Source of the DNA: Methanobacterium sp.
GTDB taxonomy: Archaea; Methanobacteriota; Methanobacteria; Methanobacteriales; Methanobacteriaceae
Reading direction: 5' to 3'
Assembly: GCA_003151535.1 (NCBI GenBank)
Contig: PLXT01000052.1
Coordinates: 30,943 to 94,942, forward strand
Length of the DNA stretch: 64,000 nucleotides
How positions within the stretch are numbered: the first letter of the stretch is position 1; every line of letters begins with the position of its first letter. The translations under genes were made by a program, and so were the position numbers. Below the pieces are notes generated by a model. That model did no database searches. It saw only the letters and a program-made list of their open reading frames with translations, and had not been told where the DNA came from. This document shows positions 49,495 to 57,589 of this stretch, one piece after another.

Positions 49495-49797
49495 TTATTG
49501 TATTACCTTTATACTATAAGGATTCCAAACAGTCTGGCACCTTTCACCCACGTAACCGTTAGCCTTGAAAAGTTTGACTATCGGATTGATAGGCTTAAAA
49601 ATGAAATACTGAAAATCAGAAATAACTCCTTTCGTTAGGGTTTTACCATGCATAAATTCAATGGTATCTCCCATCTTAATTCCCAGTTTTTCACAATACG
49701 CTGCCGTATGAATCTCACGTTGTCTAGCCTCATTTTCAGCTACCTTTTTTTTCAACTCTGGTAGCTCGGCTTCCAGTCGCTCTATTTCGTTTACCAT
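49495..49797 (-). CDS. Unknown 100-aa protein with N-terminal coiled coil
   Basis: MVNEIERLEAELPELKKKVA forms a clear heptad helix; the C-terminal half (GDTIEFMHGKTLTKGVISDF, GYVGERCQTVWNP) is beta-rich. Overlaps the 49791-50081 stop by 7 nt. Function unknown. Confidence 0.62.
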   Translation of the reverse strand: MVNEIERLEAELPELKKKVAENEARQREIHTAAYCEKLGIKMGDTIEFMHGKTLTKGVISDFQYFIFKPINPIVKLFKANGYVGERCQTVWNPYSIKVIQ

Positions 49798-50081
49798 ATA
49801 CTTTGTTTTAATTTAGTTTTGCTCGATACCCACTTGATAATCTCTTTAGCCCAATAATGCGTACTTAAACTACTAATACAGTCATATAATTCATTATACG
49901 AATCATTGCCGCTTATCTCAGTACGGGTAAACTCCTTAGCATTACTCTGATCACTACTCCTCTTACTACCCTTACTGAAATCCCATTCCTTGCCAATAAC
50001 AGTAATCTTACTGCCCATTACCATTACAGTGATTATACCACCCTGAGCATACTCACCAATCTTAAATGTCTTACTTGCCAT
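49791..50081 (-). CDS. Unknown 96-aa protein
   Basis: MASKTFKIGEYAQGGIITVM with Ser/Lys-rich middle. Promoter at 50101-50132. Function unknown. Confidence 0.62.
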   Translation of the reverse strand: MASKTFKIGEYAQGGIITVMVMGSKITVIGKEWDFSKGSKRSSDQSNAKEFTRTEISGNDSYNELYDCISSLSTHYWAKEIIKWVSSKTKLKQSIW

Positions 50082-50100
50082 AGTATTTTGTTTTAGACCT

Positions 50101-50132
50101 CAAAGATAATATTAATTTTGATACCAACCAAA
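50101..50132 (-). promoter_or_regulatory. Early promoter
   Basis: TTTG, 20-nt spacer, TATCTTTG on the minus strand. Confidence 0.85.
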
Positions 50133-50471
50133 TTATAACCAATCTAATTTTAATGTTTCTTTATTACTACCTAACCAAGTAACCACATACTCAGACGGTA
50201 CATTGCTTTTAATACCCAGCATATTTCTGTACCCTTCAATGTCATTCAACCAAAACTTACCATTCATGGTGTCATACCAATCAGGTACGTCAAAATTCCC
50301 ATTCTCGACACAACAAGAAATTTTAACTAATTCAGCCATATCAGACTTTCCCATCTTGCCTATCAGAAATTCAAATAAAGAACGCTTAGACCGAAACTCA
50401 CTTACAGTAATTTCACAATTAGCAAATTTCTGACCCCTGCTATAAAATGTATAGATAATCTCAATTTTCAT
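50133..50471 (-). CDS. Unknown 112-aa protein
   Basis: Start MKIEIIYTFYSRGQKFANCE after the leader; alpha/beta, containing PDWYDTMNGKFWLNDIEGYR. Promoter at 50490-50521. Function unknown. Confidence 0.63.
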   Translation of the reverse strand: MKIEIIYTFYSRGQKFANCEITVSEFRSKRSLFEFLIGKMGKSDMAELVKISCCVENGNFDVPDWYDTMNGKFWLNDIEGYRNMLGIKSNVPSEYVVTWLGSNKETLKLDWL

Positions 50472-50489
50472 ATACTTTGTTTTAGATTG

Positions 50490-50521
50490 TAAAGATAATA
50501 TTAATTTTGATACCAACCAAA
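50490..50521 (-). promoter_or_regulatory. Early promoter
   Basis: TTTG, 20-nt spacer, TATCTTTA on the minus strand. Confidence 0.8.
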
Positions 50522-51097
50522 TTCTGACAGAAATATTAATAAAGAGTTTAAGTAGTAGGTAGTCTTTTTATAACTTTTTATAACTTTTTATGGTTTATCT
50601 AAGAATAATATATAAGTAGATGTTTAAGTTAAAAATGATTAACCCCTTAGTCAACTTCGGTTAATCGTTGCTGTCCCGACCCATTACCTTTTTAGGGGAT
50701 AAATGTTGTATTCATCTACAATCGGTTAGACCTAGCCAGTTACTCCAAACGACTGACAACGTGCTTCCTCTCTTGTCAAGAGTTATCTCCTGGAAACGGG
50801 ATATCCGTGGACAAACGGCGGTTTATACTTATCTAAGGCTATTATTACCCTGAGCTATTTAGCGTCATTTTAAGGCTCCTTAAATAAATGGCCTATGAAT
50901 CTTAGCTTTCTGTATTTAATAGCCTAGATTAGTCTTAAATTGTGGTATAACGGCAAGACAAGATTGTACTTCCATATTATGTCTTGGATAATTCCCATTA
51001 TTTCCCATTTTTCCACACTGGCGGCTCATTTTTTCTAAAAAGCGCTAAAAAATTCAAACGTGACAGGCATATTACAAAAAAGTAACATATATAACTA
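50522..51097 (-). ncRNA. Long structured non-coding region (3' UTR, ncRNA or origin)
   Basis: About 575 nt without a convincing gene. At the left are three copies of CTTTTTATAA-like decamers (50560-50591). A terminator for leftward transcripts lies at 50637-50666 (GATTAACC / GGTTAATC then TTTTT). Between 50680 and 50890 are several short inverted repeats: TGTA...TACA, CTCTT/AAGAG, TGACAA...TTGTCA, CCGT...ACGG and TTTAAGG/CCTTAAA. GC is locally higher than in flanking genes. No leftward promoter is visible inside, so it may be the 3' part of the 51098-51265 transcript. Confidence 0.45.
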
Positions 51098-51265
51098 TCA
51101 TGGGTACGGAATTATTGGTTTATGGGGTTCCTTTGGAGTTCTTTTTCGAATGTAATCATATTTGCAATAAAAAGCATCGATATGTTGAAGTAGTTTAGGC
51201 ATATCCAAAGGGGTCACAAGAATTTTATCAAATCTTTTTTTCAGGCTGACAAGATCATTTTTCAT
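51098..51265 (-). CDS. Unknown 55-aa protein
   Basis: Translated by me: MKNDLVSLKKRFDKILVTPL then DMPKLLQHIDAFYCKYDYIR. Perfect promoter at 51286-51317. Followed by the long non-coding region. Function unknown. Confidence 0.62.
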   Translation of the reverse strand: MKNDLVSLKKRFDKILVTPLDMPKLLQHIDAFYCKYDYIRKRTPKEPHKPIIPYP

Positions 51266-51285
51266 ATACTTTATGTTTTAGGGTG

Positions 51286-51317
51286 TAAAGATAGTATTAT
51301 TTTTGCTAATAAACAAA
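51286..51317 (-). promoter_or_regulatory. Early promoter
   Basis: TTTG, 20-nt spacer, TATCTTTA on the minus strand. Confidence 0.8.
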
Positions 51318-51350
51318 TTTATTTATCAATAGGGAAGTTCTATATTTGCT

Positions 51351-51767
51351 TTAATGGGTAATAAGCATAACATATTGGTAATCTGTGCTTATTTCATCCA
51401 ATACGGCTAATTCTTCCAATATCTCATTGGAGAATGGCTTGGTTTCATCGTCCATCATATTGAAAACGTTGCCGTAATAGATTTTTTCGCTTAAATCTTT
51501 ATCCGTATCATAAAACGTTGCCTCAGATTCCAGGAGTTCTAGGAGTTCTGTGCTTATTTGGTTTCGGGGTATTTGGATCAACTTTAGAACGTCTGTCCTA
51601 TAGTTTTTACCTACGGGTTCTATTTTGCCGTTATAGCATAAAGCTTCTACAAGTGCATCTTCTCTTTTGTATAAGAAGGGTTTCTCTTTACCCAAATAGC
51701 CATTAACAACTTGAATAGCGTTACTATGATTTTCTGGTTCGTTTAATTTAACGCGATATATTTGCAT
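51351..51767 (-). CDS. Unknown acidic 138-aa protein
   Basis: MQIYRVKLNEPENHSNAIQV at the start; Glu/Asp-rich C-terminal half (NEILEELAVLDEISTDYQY). Possibly a charge-mimic or inhibitor type, but no evidence beyond composition. Promoter at 51786-51817. Confidence 0.62.
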   Translation of the reverse strand: MQIYRVKLNEPENHSNAIQVVNGYLGKEKPFLYKREDALVEALCYNGKIEPVGKNYRTDVLKLIQIPRNQISTELLELLESEATFYDTDKDLSEKIYYGNVFNMMDDETKPFSNEILEELAVLDEISTDYQYVMLITH

Positions 51768-51785
51768 GATTTATGTTTTAGAATT

Positions 51786-51817
51786 CAAAGATAATACTAT
51801 ATTTGATATCAGCCAAA
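51786..51817 (-). promoter_or_regulatory. Early promoter
   Basis: TTTG, 20-nt spacer, TATCTTTG on the minus strand. Confidence 0.85.
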
Positions 51818-51828
51818 TTTATTTTAAG

Positions 51829-51856
51829 TTTATGGTACACAATTGTGTACCATAAA
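51829..51856. promoter_or_regulatory. Operator-like palindrome, site 3 (28 bp perfect)
   Basis: Centre GTACACAATTGTGTAC extended on both sides by TTTATG/CATAAA. The longest of the five sites, between the -33 box of the 51351 gene and the terminator of the 51886 gene. Confidence 0.65.
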
Positions 51857-51883
51857 AAACCACTCCTTATAGAGTGGTTATTT
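51855..51883 (-). terminator. Terminator after the 51886-52329 gene
   Basis: AACCACTC...GAGTGGTT hairpin with T run. Confidence 0.82.
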
Positions 51884-51885
51884 AT

Positions 51886-52329
51886 TTAAGCCATTGGAGT
51901 TTTAACTACTTTAAATATCTTAATGAACTCATGTGGTGTACCTTCGAAGAGTAGCTTCGCCTTATTGTGAACCTCATAACAACGCAAGGTTACGTTCTTG
52001 CCCTCTCCGTTGCTTAATACTTCGTAACGATAGTTTTCGTCAACATTGATAGTTCCGCCACGGTACAGATAGATTCCACCAACTTTGTTTCCTTTGAAAT
52101 GGCTTATGGCTTGTGCGGCCAAGCAACCCATTCCATTAAATAAGCGTTCCTCCGTATCACTGCCAAAACCATTTACCATTTTGCCGCTGGCTAGGAATTC
52201 GGCTAATTCCAAGCCATGATTTTTTGGATTGCCGTCGTACTGACGATACATTGTTACAATTTTGTTTCTTTTTACGTAGGTATTAGTATCTGCTTGATCG
52301 ATAAATGTGGTTAAACTACGAGTGCCCAT
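51886..52329 (-). CDS. Conserved phage protein of unknown function (MGTRSL type)
   Basis: 147 residues, MGTRSLTTFIDQADTNTYVK, then MYRQYDGNPKNHGLELAEFL. The MGTRSL start with a YRQYDG motif is a recurring phage protein type as far as I recall; its function is not known. Long leader with promoter at 52363-52394. Confidence 0.7.
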   Translation of the reverse strand: MGTRSLTTFIDQADTNTYVKRNKIVTMYRQYDGNPKNHGLELAEFLASGKMVNGFGSDTEERLFNGMGCLAAQAISHFKGNKVGGIYLYRGGTINVDENYRYEVLSNGEGKNVTLRCYEVHNKAKLLFEGTPHEFIKIFKVVKTPMA

Positions 52330-52362
52330 AAAATATGTTTTAGATTGTTAATTAATATACCT

Positions 52363-52394
52363 CAAAGATAATACTATATTTGATATCTTCCAAA
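52363..52394 (-). promoter_or_regulatory. Early promoter
   Basis: TTTG, 20-nt spacer, TATCTTTG on the minus strand. Confidence 0.85.
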
Positions 52395-52395
52395 T

Positions 52396-52656
52396 TTATT
52401 TTTCAGGATCATCATGAAATTGGCCGAATTCGTCAACTGCTCTTTCTGCGGCAAAGTTATTATTTTCATCGAATACTCCTTGTAATCTGGTTCTAAGCAA
52501 CTGAGCGCATTCTCTAGCAATGGTATAAAAATGTTTATTACCTGCGTAGTCGCCCAAATCATATCCCATGTCAAATGCTAGTTTACCTGAATCTTGGTTG
52601 AAGTTACGACTTTCAAGGAAGTAGAAGAGCATTTCTTTATCGGTCCTGTGTTTCAT
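52396..52656 (-). CDS. Unknown 86-aa protein
   Basis: MKHRTDKEMLFYFLESRNFN; helical and acidic. Overlaps the Asn-Ile gene 52653-53066 by 4 nt (ATGA), so it is expressed with that cluster. Function unknown. Confidence 0.62.
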   Translation of the reverse strand: MKHRTDKEMLFYFLESRNFNQDSGKLAFDMGYDLGDYAGNKHFYTIARECAQLLRTRLQGVFDENNNFAAERAVDEFGQFHDDPEK

Positions 52657-53066
52657 GGTTTTTTACTTTCGATTTTACTATGAATGTTATTTTTGGTATT
52701 AATATAGGTATTACTAAAGATATTAATATAGGTATCTCTAAAGATATTATTATCTATGCTTCTATAGTTGGGATCACAGATTTCACCATATTCATATATT
52801 TTTCTACTGATTTTAAGTCTAATATTCCTATTGATTTTAGCTCTAATATTAGTATGGGTGTTAGCATCAATATAAATATTAATATGTTTCATAGTCTTTT
52901 TTTTCAACGAGGTGTTATTTTTGATATTACGATGGATATTATTAATGACATCGTTACCTCTATAATAAAAGGCAGCGCCACCTATAGTATTTTTGATCTT
53001 ATTATAGATACGAATATGAATATTAACTTTAATTTTATTATAGATATCGCTATCAATATTTTTCAT
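52653..53066 (-). CDS. Asn-Ile repeat protein, long form 1 (137 aa)
   Basis: Begins MKNIDSDIYNKIKVNIHIRI; middle NNIHRNIKNNTSLKKKTMKH; then NINRNIRLKISRKIYEYGEI. The internal MKHINIYIDANTHTN resembles the start of a separate gene, so this may be a fusion of two units. About 245 bp are nearly identical to 53380-53630. Confidence 0.7.
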   Translation of the reverse strand: MKNIDSDIYNKIKVNIHIRIYNKIKNTIGGAAFYYRGNDVINNIHRNIKNNTSLKKKTMKHINIYIDANTHTNIRAKINRNIRLKISRKIYEYGEICDPNYRSIDNNIFRDTYINIFSNTYINTKNNIHSKIESKKP

Positions 53067-53275
53067 GGGTTTTTATTAGACCTGATCTTTATAACTACGT
53101 TAGTCCATACGTTAGTAAATACGTTTCTCTTCAGTCTAAGAAAGATGTTATCTCTGATACTAATTATGGTATTATTTAAGATATTACTCCTGACATTATA
53201 CCTTATAATATTATGAATTGTATCATTGATATTGGTATCGATCTTATCCCTGAGATTAGCCCTGATATTTTTCAT
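53063..53275 (-). CDS. Asn-Ile repeat protein (70 aa)
   Basis: MKNIRANLRDKIDTNINDTI with tetrad spacing of Ile/Val. ATGA overlap with the next gene downstream. Role unknown. Confidence 0.68.
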   Translation of the reverse strand: MKNIRANLRDKIDTNINDTIHNIIRYNVRSNILNNTIISIRDNIFLRLKRNVFTNVWTNVVIKIRSNKNP

Positions 53276-53296
53276 GGGGTTTTATTACTAATTATC

Positions 53297-53746
53297 CTAA
53301 TAGCCTTTTATTTTCATTATTATCCCTGTCGTAATTCTACTTGTTTCCCTGATACTATTACTGATATTACTAAAGATATTAATATAGGTATTACTAAAGA
53401 TATTAATATAGGTATCTCTAAAGATATTATTATCTATGCTTCTATAGTTGGGATCACAGATTTCACCATAGATATTTTTATATATTTTTCTACTGATTTT
53501 AAGTCTAATATTCCTATTGATTTTAGCTCTAATATTAGTATGGGTGTTAGCATCAATATAAATATTAATATGTTTCATAGTCTTTTTTTTCAACGAGGTG
53601 TTATTTTTGATATTACGATGGATATTATTACTGATATTACGGCTTATAATATTACGAATGTTACTATTGATAATGGTATCAATATTATGCCAGATATTCC
53701 AGATATTAAAATTGATTTTATCGTTAGTATTGGTAGAATGTTTCAT
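53297..53746 (-). CDS. Asn-Ile repeat protein, long form 2 (149 aa)
   Basis: MKHSTNTNDKINFNIWNIWH, then a body almost identical to long form 1 except for a two-residue insertion (KIYKNIYGEICD versus KIYEYGEICD) and different ends. Overlaps the 53743-54036 gene stop by 4 nt. Confidence 0.7.
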   Translation of the reverse strand: MKHSTNTNDKINFNIWNIWHNIDTIINSNIRNIISRNISNNIHRNIKNNTSLKKKTMKHINIYIDANTHTNIRAKINRNIRLKISRKIYKNIYGEICDPNYRSIDNNIFRDTYINIFSNTYINIFSNISNSIRETSRITTGIIMKIKGY

Positions 53747-54036
53747 ACCTTTTTATTATAAACTGAATTGATTGCTTTATCGGTTGCTTTCTCATCATAT
53801 TCAGGGCTATATGGATCACTTTCTTCATACAATGCGAGGCGGCACATAAGGGCATTTAGCTTTGGATCATTGAGTTCTAATGCGCGGAAGGCTACTTCAC
53901 CCAGTACGCTGGATAGTATCCTTAAGGGCTGTCTAAATACTTCAGTCTCGTTTTTAGTGCTACCTTCAACAATCTCTCTGAATAGGGCAGTTGTGTTAAC
54001 TCTCCATGATAGGATCTTTTCTTTGGGTTTTTTCAT
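53743..54036 (-). CDS. Unknown 97-aa protein
   Basis: Start MKKPKEKILSWRVNTTALFR, chosen because it follows the stop of 54038-54310 directly. Helical; acidic C-terminus. Leads into the Asn-Ile cluster. Function unknown. Confidence 0.6.
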   Translation of the reverse strand: MKKPKEKILSWRVNTTALFREIVEGSTKNETEVFRQPLRILSSVLGEVAFRALELNDPKLNALMCRLALYEESDPYSPEYDEKATDKAINSVYNKKV

Positions 54037-54037
54037 A

Positions 54038-54310
54038 TTATTTTCGGTAGGGTCTATTTTTTTGGGGGTATCTAATCTTGGGGGTTTTCTGTTCAAATAA
54101 GACAATAATACCAGCGCTAATTAACAGGCCAATGATAATACTAGCGCCTAAGACCGTGGTAAATCCGAACAGCCATAAGACTATAATAGTTAAGGCATGA
54201 AGATCAGGCTCTATGATTCCAGCCGCAAGGCTATGAATTACATGATTAACCAGCGAAAAGGAGAAATAAAAGCTTGCCAAAAAAGTCAGGATAACTAAAA
54301 TGTATCTCAT
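54038..54310 (-). CDS. Membrane protein with two helices (90 aa)
   Basis: Hydrophobic helices near 2-20 (YILVILTFLASFYFSFSLV) and 42-72 (ALTIIVLWLFGFTTVLGASI), basic tail. Function unknown. Confidence 0.62.
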   Translation of the reverse strand: MRYILVILTFLASFYFSFSLVNHVIHSLAAGIIEPDLHALTIIVLWLFGFTTVLGASIIIGLLISAGIIVLFEQKTPKIRYPQKNRPYRK

Positions 54311-54435
54311 ATATTTATGCTTTACTTAACGTTATTATTGGTTAACCAAGGTTTTAATCTGAGGGCTAATTCACCAGCAACCATTGAACCCAATCCAGAC
54401 CTTAATAGTAATATTATCACTAATAATTTTCATAC
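54311..54435 (-). other. Short gap with a possible Asn-Ile remnant
   Basis: A 20-codon frame from ATG 54433 (MKIISDNITIKVWIGFNGCW) starts like an Asn-Ile gene and then stops. Otherwise nothing clear. Confidence 0.35.
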
Positions 54436-54627
54436 TCAATTAATCTTATGCACAGTAACCTTTTCAGGGAGCATAGCTTTATCAATATGTTCAATCGCAG
54501 CTTCCATTGTGACACAAAAGGCAAAGGTATGCCACACATTAAAAAAGAAAAAAATCTTTCGAGTTTCTTGCGCTTGAAAGTCATGCTTATAACCGTTTAT
54601 TGTTTCAACTATTCGATATCGTTTCAT
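54436..54627 (-). CDS. Small protein, tandem paralogue A (63 aa)
   Basis: MKRYRIVETINGYKHDFQAQ, aligned with MRRYRIVKIENGFRNKYVVE of the next gene. Contains NVWHTFAFCVTMEAAIEHID. Function unknown. Confidence 0.64.
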   Translation of the reverse strand: MKRYRIVETINGYKHDFQAQETRKIFFFFNVWHTFAFCVTMEAAIEHIDKAMLPEKVTVHKIN

Positions 54628-54638
54628 GGTTATTTATT

Positions 54639-54830
54639 TTAGTCAATATTAACTACAGTGCGTACAACTGGGCGTTTAAGGGTTTTAACATAATCTTCTA
54701 CCCACTCCATTCTATCACATGTTATCATTTCAAGCCAAATAGGATAGATCCAAAGAATTTTATAACGTCTTTCTACCACGTATTTATTTCTGAATCCGTT
54801 TTCTATTTTTACGATTCTATAGCGTCGCAT
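54639..54830 (-). CDS. Small protein, tandem paralogue B (63 aa)
   Basis: MRRYRIVKIENGFRNKYVVE, same length and layout as paralogue A, 11 nt upstream of it. Function unknown. Confidence 0.64.
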   Translation of the reverse strand: MRRYRIVKIENGFRNKYVVERRYKILWIYPIWLEMITCDRMEWVEDYVKTLKRPVVRTVVNID

Positions 54831-54834
54831 AAGA

Positions 54835-55221
54835 TTATTTTTTTAGTTCTTTTTTTAGTTGCTCGAATAATCTCTCTTTCTCCGCTATTGTTTTCAGTTC
54901 TTTCTTCTTTCGATAATTTTCAGCCCTTTCAGCCTCATTAGCAGCTTGTTTCGCCTTTTCTTTAATCAGTGCATCTCTTTTCTCTTTTGCCATTGCAATA
55001 AGCTCGGCAATCGTTTCCTTTTGTGGTGGAAAATGAATGATGCTATAACGGCCTTGATAGACTGCCAAAGTAGTATTTGTGGCTTCAACCAACATATTAT
55101 ACTCATTATCTGATACTTCCGTCCATTCAGTTATATGATATGGAATGAATAATGAGTTACTATCAAAATCACCTGAATTATATATCTCCTGTTCACGGCT
55201 TGAAATAATCGCTATTTTCAT
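54835..55221 (-). CDS. Protein with long charged coiled-coil tail (128 aa)
   Basis: N-terminal globular part (MKIAIISSREQEIYNSGDFD), C-terminal Lys/Glu/Ala helix (AKQAANEAERAENYRKKKEL). Function unknown. Confidence 0.63.
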   Translation of the reverse strand: MKIAIISSREQEIYNSGDFDSNSLFIPYHITEWTEVSDNEYNMLVEATNTTLAVYQGRYSIIHFPPQKETIAELIAMAKEKRDALIKEKAKQAANEAERAENYRKKKELKTIAEKERLFEQLKKELKK

Positions 55222-55231
55222 ATTCCTTGTT

Positions 55232-55495
55232 TTATTGCCCCATTAAATCTTTCATAGTATTGGACATTTCTGCTCTTTTAATATCTATGCTACTATACCA
55301 TAATTCCACATAGCAACCATTCGAATGATGCGAAACGCCAACTATTTCTAATTGGGTAGGTATCCTAAGATTATTACACCAATTTTTTGATCTAGGATGG
55401 ACACTTACTGTTTCGCCTATCGCTGGCTTATAGTCTATGCTAGGCCATTCCACTTGTCTATATTGGTCAAGATTGGTGCGAAATATTACGTTCAT
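55232..55495 (-). CDS. Unknown 87-aa protein
   Basis: MNVIFRTNLDQYRQVEWPSI, beta-rich. Starts 1 nt after the 55497-55973 stop. Function unknown. Confidence 0.62.
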   Translation of the reverse strand: MNVIFRTNLDQYRQVEWPSIDYKPAIGETVSVHPRSKNWCNNLRIPTQLEIVGVSHHSNGCYVELWYSSIDIKRAEMSNTMKDLMGQ

Positions 55496-55496
55496 A

Positions 55497-55973
55497 TTAC
55501 TTGTTTTTCTCTTCCTTTAATATTTCATCTATGATTTTTTTCATTACTACACTCATTTCTTTATTATGCAGCTTCAATTCTTTTTCTGTCATAAGAACAG
55601 TTCTATCTATTTGCATAATGAGATCCTTATATGCTGCATTACCTAACTCCTCATTGAATTTTATTTCTCCTATTTCATCCCCATAGATAGCGTATTGAAT
55701 CTGCTTTACCTTAGTTTGTTTCCAGACAAGATTTTCTGAATTATGGAACCAGCCATAGCCTTTACCTTCAGCAAGGCTACCTTTATAGTCTCCAACGGCC
55801 TTTTGAAAGGCTTCGCTAAATTCTTTTCGTGCTACGCTTAGGGCATCATTCAAAAGGTTTGATAGCCAAATATATTCTTCCTTAAAAGGTTTTGGGAAAG
55901 TACTATAATCCAACTGGTTTTTAGACAATTCAAGCAGTCGTTTAACAATTTGCAAATTGCTATTATCTTTCAT
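55497..55973 (-). CDS. Unknown 158-aa helical protein
   Basis: MKDNSNLQIVKRLLELSKNQ; contains GYGWFHNSENLVWKQTKVKQ. Lys/Glu-rich C-terminus. Overlaps the upstream gene by 4 nt. Function unknown. Confidence 0.63.
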   Translation of the reverse strand: MKDNSNLQIVKRLLELSKNQLDYSTFPKPFKEEYIWLSNLLNDALSVARKEFSEAFQKAVGDYKGSLAEGKGYGWFHNSENLVWKQTKVKQIQYAIYGDEIGEIKFNEELGNAAYKDLIMQIDRTVLMTEKELKLHNKEMSVVMKKIIDEILKEEKNK

Positions 55974-56314
55974 ATTCCTTGTTTTTTAGGGTAGGTAGTT
56001 CTTAGATCCCCATAGGAAATAGGGATACCAGCGTTGCCATGTTGTAACTCTTTATCTTCGATAAAGCTCATATCCCCTGCTACAGTCTTTACAAACACCT
56101 TATAAGCTTCTTTACTGAATCCCATATCATTGTCCCATATCAGAAAGAATCCCCATAGATTCTTTTTAGGATGGCCGACATATAATACCTTATATTTGTT
56201 TCCATATCTATGGATGCTGGAAATATTTTTGAAGTTCTTAAAAGGGATTGGCCTCTCATATTGGTCAACCAGCATTAAGGCTTTAAAACTTTGCATTGCT
56301 TGTGCGTGTGTCAT
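55970..56314 (-). CDS. Unknown 114-aa protein
   Basis: MTHAQAMQSFKALMLVDQYE; alpha/beta with KVLYVGHPKKNLWGFFLIWD. Function unknown. Confidence 0.62.
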   Translation of the reverse strand: MTHAQAMQSFKALMLVDQYERPIPFKNFKNISSIHRYGNKYKVLYVGHPKKNLWGFFLIWDNDMGFSKEAYKVFVKTVAGDMSFIEDKELQHGNAGIPISYGDLRTTYPKKQGI

Positions 56315-56324
56315 ATAATAAGTT

Positions 56325-56507
56325 TTATTTGTTAGTTTTTATCTTAATTTCGTTTGATACACTGGGTAGTATTACCATTGATCCGTCAACCGTCCTAACC
56401 TCGATGAGTGATTCACTATCATTTGCACGTATCATATATTGGTTGCCATCGGTTAATGTGATTCTTATAGTCAAAGTGCCGTTGGATTCTGCTATTTTGT
56501 GTGTCAT
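56325..56507 (-). CDS. Unknown 60-aa beta-rich protein
   Basis: MTHKIAESNGTLTIRITLTD. Perfect promoter at 56512-56543 and first gene of the string 56507 to 54835. Function unknown. Confidence 0.6.
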   Translation of the reverse strand: MTHKIAESNGTLTIRITLTDGNQYMIRANDSESLIEVRTVDGSMVILPSVSNEIKIKTNK

Positions 56508-56511
56508 GGTG

Positions 56512-56543
56512 TAAAGATAATACTATTTTAAATGCCAACCAAA
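56512..56543 (-). promoter_or_regulatory. Early promoter
   Basis: TTTG, 20-nt spacer, TATCTTTA on the minus strand. Confidence 0.8.
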
Positions 56544-56654
56544 CTTAATTTTAATAAGCAAAAACGCGTCTTTCTCTATCAATAAATGAATTTTAGACCA
56601 CCCCATTTAAGGGTCTAGGATTCGAACCCACATTTCGCCTTTACTTACATTTCT

Positions 56655-57551
56655 TTAATTAGTATAAAGGAAGTTAAACCCTGTCATGGCTTTTTTGTAG
56701 TTCCTGCCAATCAGCATACTTTCTTCCCTTCCATTTTCATGTTTGTATTCCTTGGTTTCATGGGTTGTGAACCTTGTCAACCCATTGAACAAACCCCACT
56801 TATTTTTCCCCACAATACTGCATTCCTTTTCAATGGCTTCGTAAAGATCGTCCATTAGCTTAACGCTACGATTGGTTAACTTAGCCCTATCTTCGATACT
56901 GGTTAATACCCTATCGTATCCCAAAATCTCCTTAACCATTTTATCGGCCAGATGTTTGGTTAGTGGAGTGCTTTCGAAGGCGTTATAGATCTTTATTTGT
57001 TTCAAGCTTTCATCCAATGCTAATTCAATAAGGTTTGGGATTGTGGCAATTTTTGCCGTAATTGTGGCAGTGTGTCTGAATTTAGCGTTGCTGCCCTTGT
57101 AGAACCTGAAAAATTGGTTGCTGCAATGTGCTACGGTATCACCAATGCCTACGCTTAAGCCCGTGCTGCCATCATTGCTATCCAATAGGGTAACATACCT
57201 TGTAATGGTATCGGTGCCAACCTTAGCCTTCCCAAGGATCTCTAATTGGAAGAATATCCTTCGGCCACCGTTAATGCTACCAGCCTTGGTAACTTTGAGG
57301 TCTTTTCCAAACTTAGCCATACCTTGCAGGACCATTTCGACAACCTCTTTATTTTGGCTGACAGTGTAACCACTCTTAACTGAGTTAATAACCTCATTGG
57401 TTTTCGTATTACGCAGGCCGTAATATGGGGAAATGAAATATTCACCTTCCTGACTTTTGCTTACCAATGGCTCTTTCGCGATATGGAAGTTTAAGCCATG
57501 CTTAACCAATAGTTCGCTAGTATGCTGTTCGATTGTTAATTCCTTTGACAT
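56655..57551 (-). CDS. DUF932 (phage/plasmid-like) protein, copy 2
   Basis: 298 residues from MSKELTIEQHTSELLVKHGL. Family features: SVKSGYTVSQNKEVVEMVLQ, DSNDGSTGLSVGIGDTVAHC and a helical C-terminus with NGLTRFTTHETKEYKHENG. Clearer than copy 1. Unknown function; typically expressed early in phages and plasmids that carry it. A -7 box lies at 57579-57586. Confidence 0.82.
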   Translation of the reverse strand: MSKELTIEQHTSELLVKHGLNFHIAKEPLVSKSQEGEYFISPYYGLRNTKTNEVINSVKSGYTVSQNKEVVEMVLQGMAKFGKDLKVTKAGSINGGRRIFFQLEILGKAKVGTDTITRYVTLLDSNDGSTGLSVGIGDTVAHCSNQFFRFYKGSNAKFRHTATITAKIATIPNLIELALDESLKQIKIYNAFESTPLTKHLADKMVKEILGYDRVLTSIEDRAKLTNRSVKLMDDLYEAIEKECSIVGKNKWGLFNGLTRFTTHETKEYKHENGREESMLIGRNYKKAMTGFNFLYTN

Positions 57552-57589
57552 ATATTTATGTTTTTGTTTAATTGAATACAAAGATATCA

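Noticed and set aside
50668..50853. 61-codon plus-strand ORF in the 50.6-51.1 kb gap
   Set aside because: No promoter, unusual composition for this genome, and it crosses several inverted repeats; better seen as non-coding.
56600..56640. T-arm-like GGTTCGAATCC with flanking complementary ACCC/GGGT on the minus strand, resembling a tRNA 3' part
   Set aside because: The T-stem is only partly paired, no anticodon arm or matching 5' acceptor strand is found, and the 5' part would lie inside the DUF932 gene. At most a tRNA fragment.
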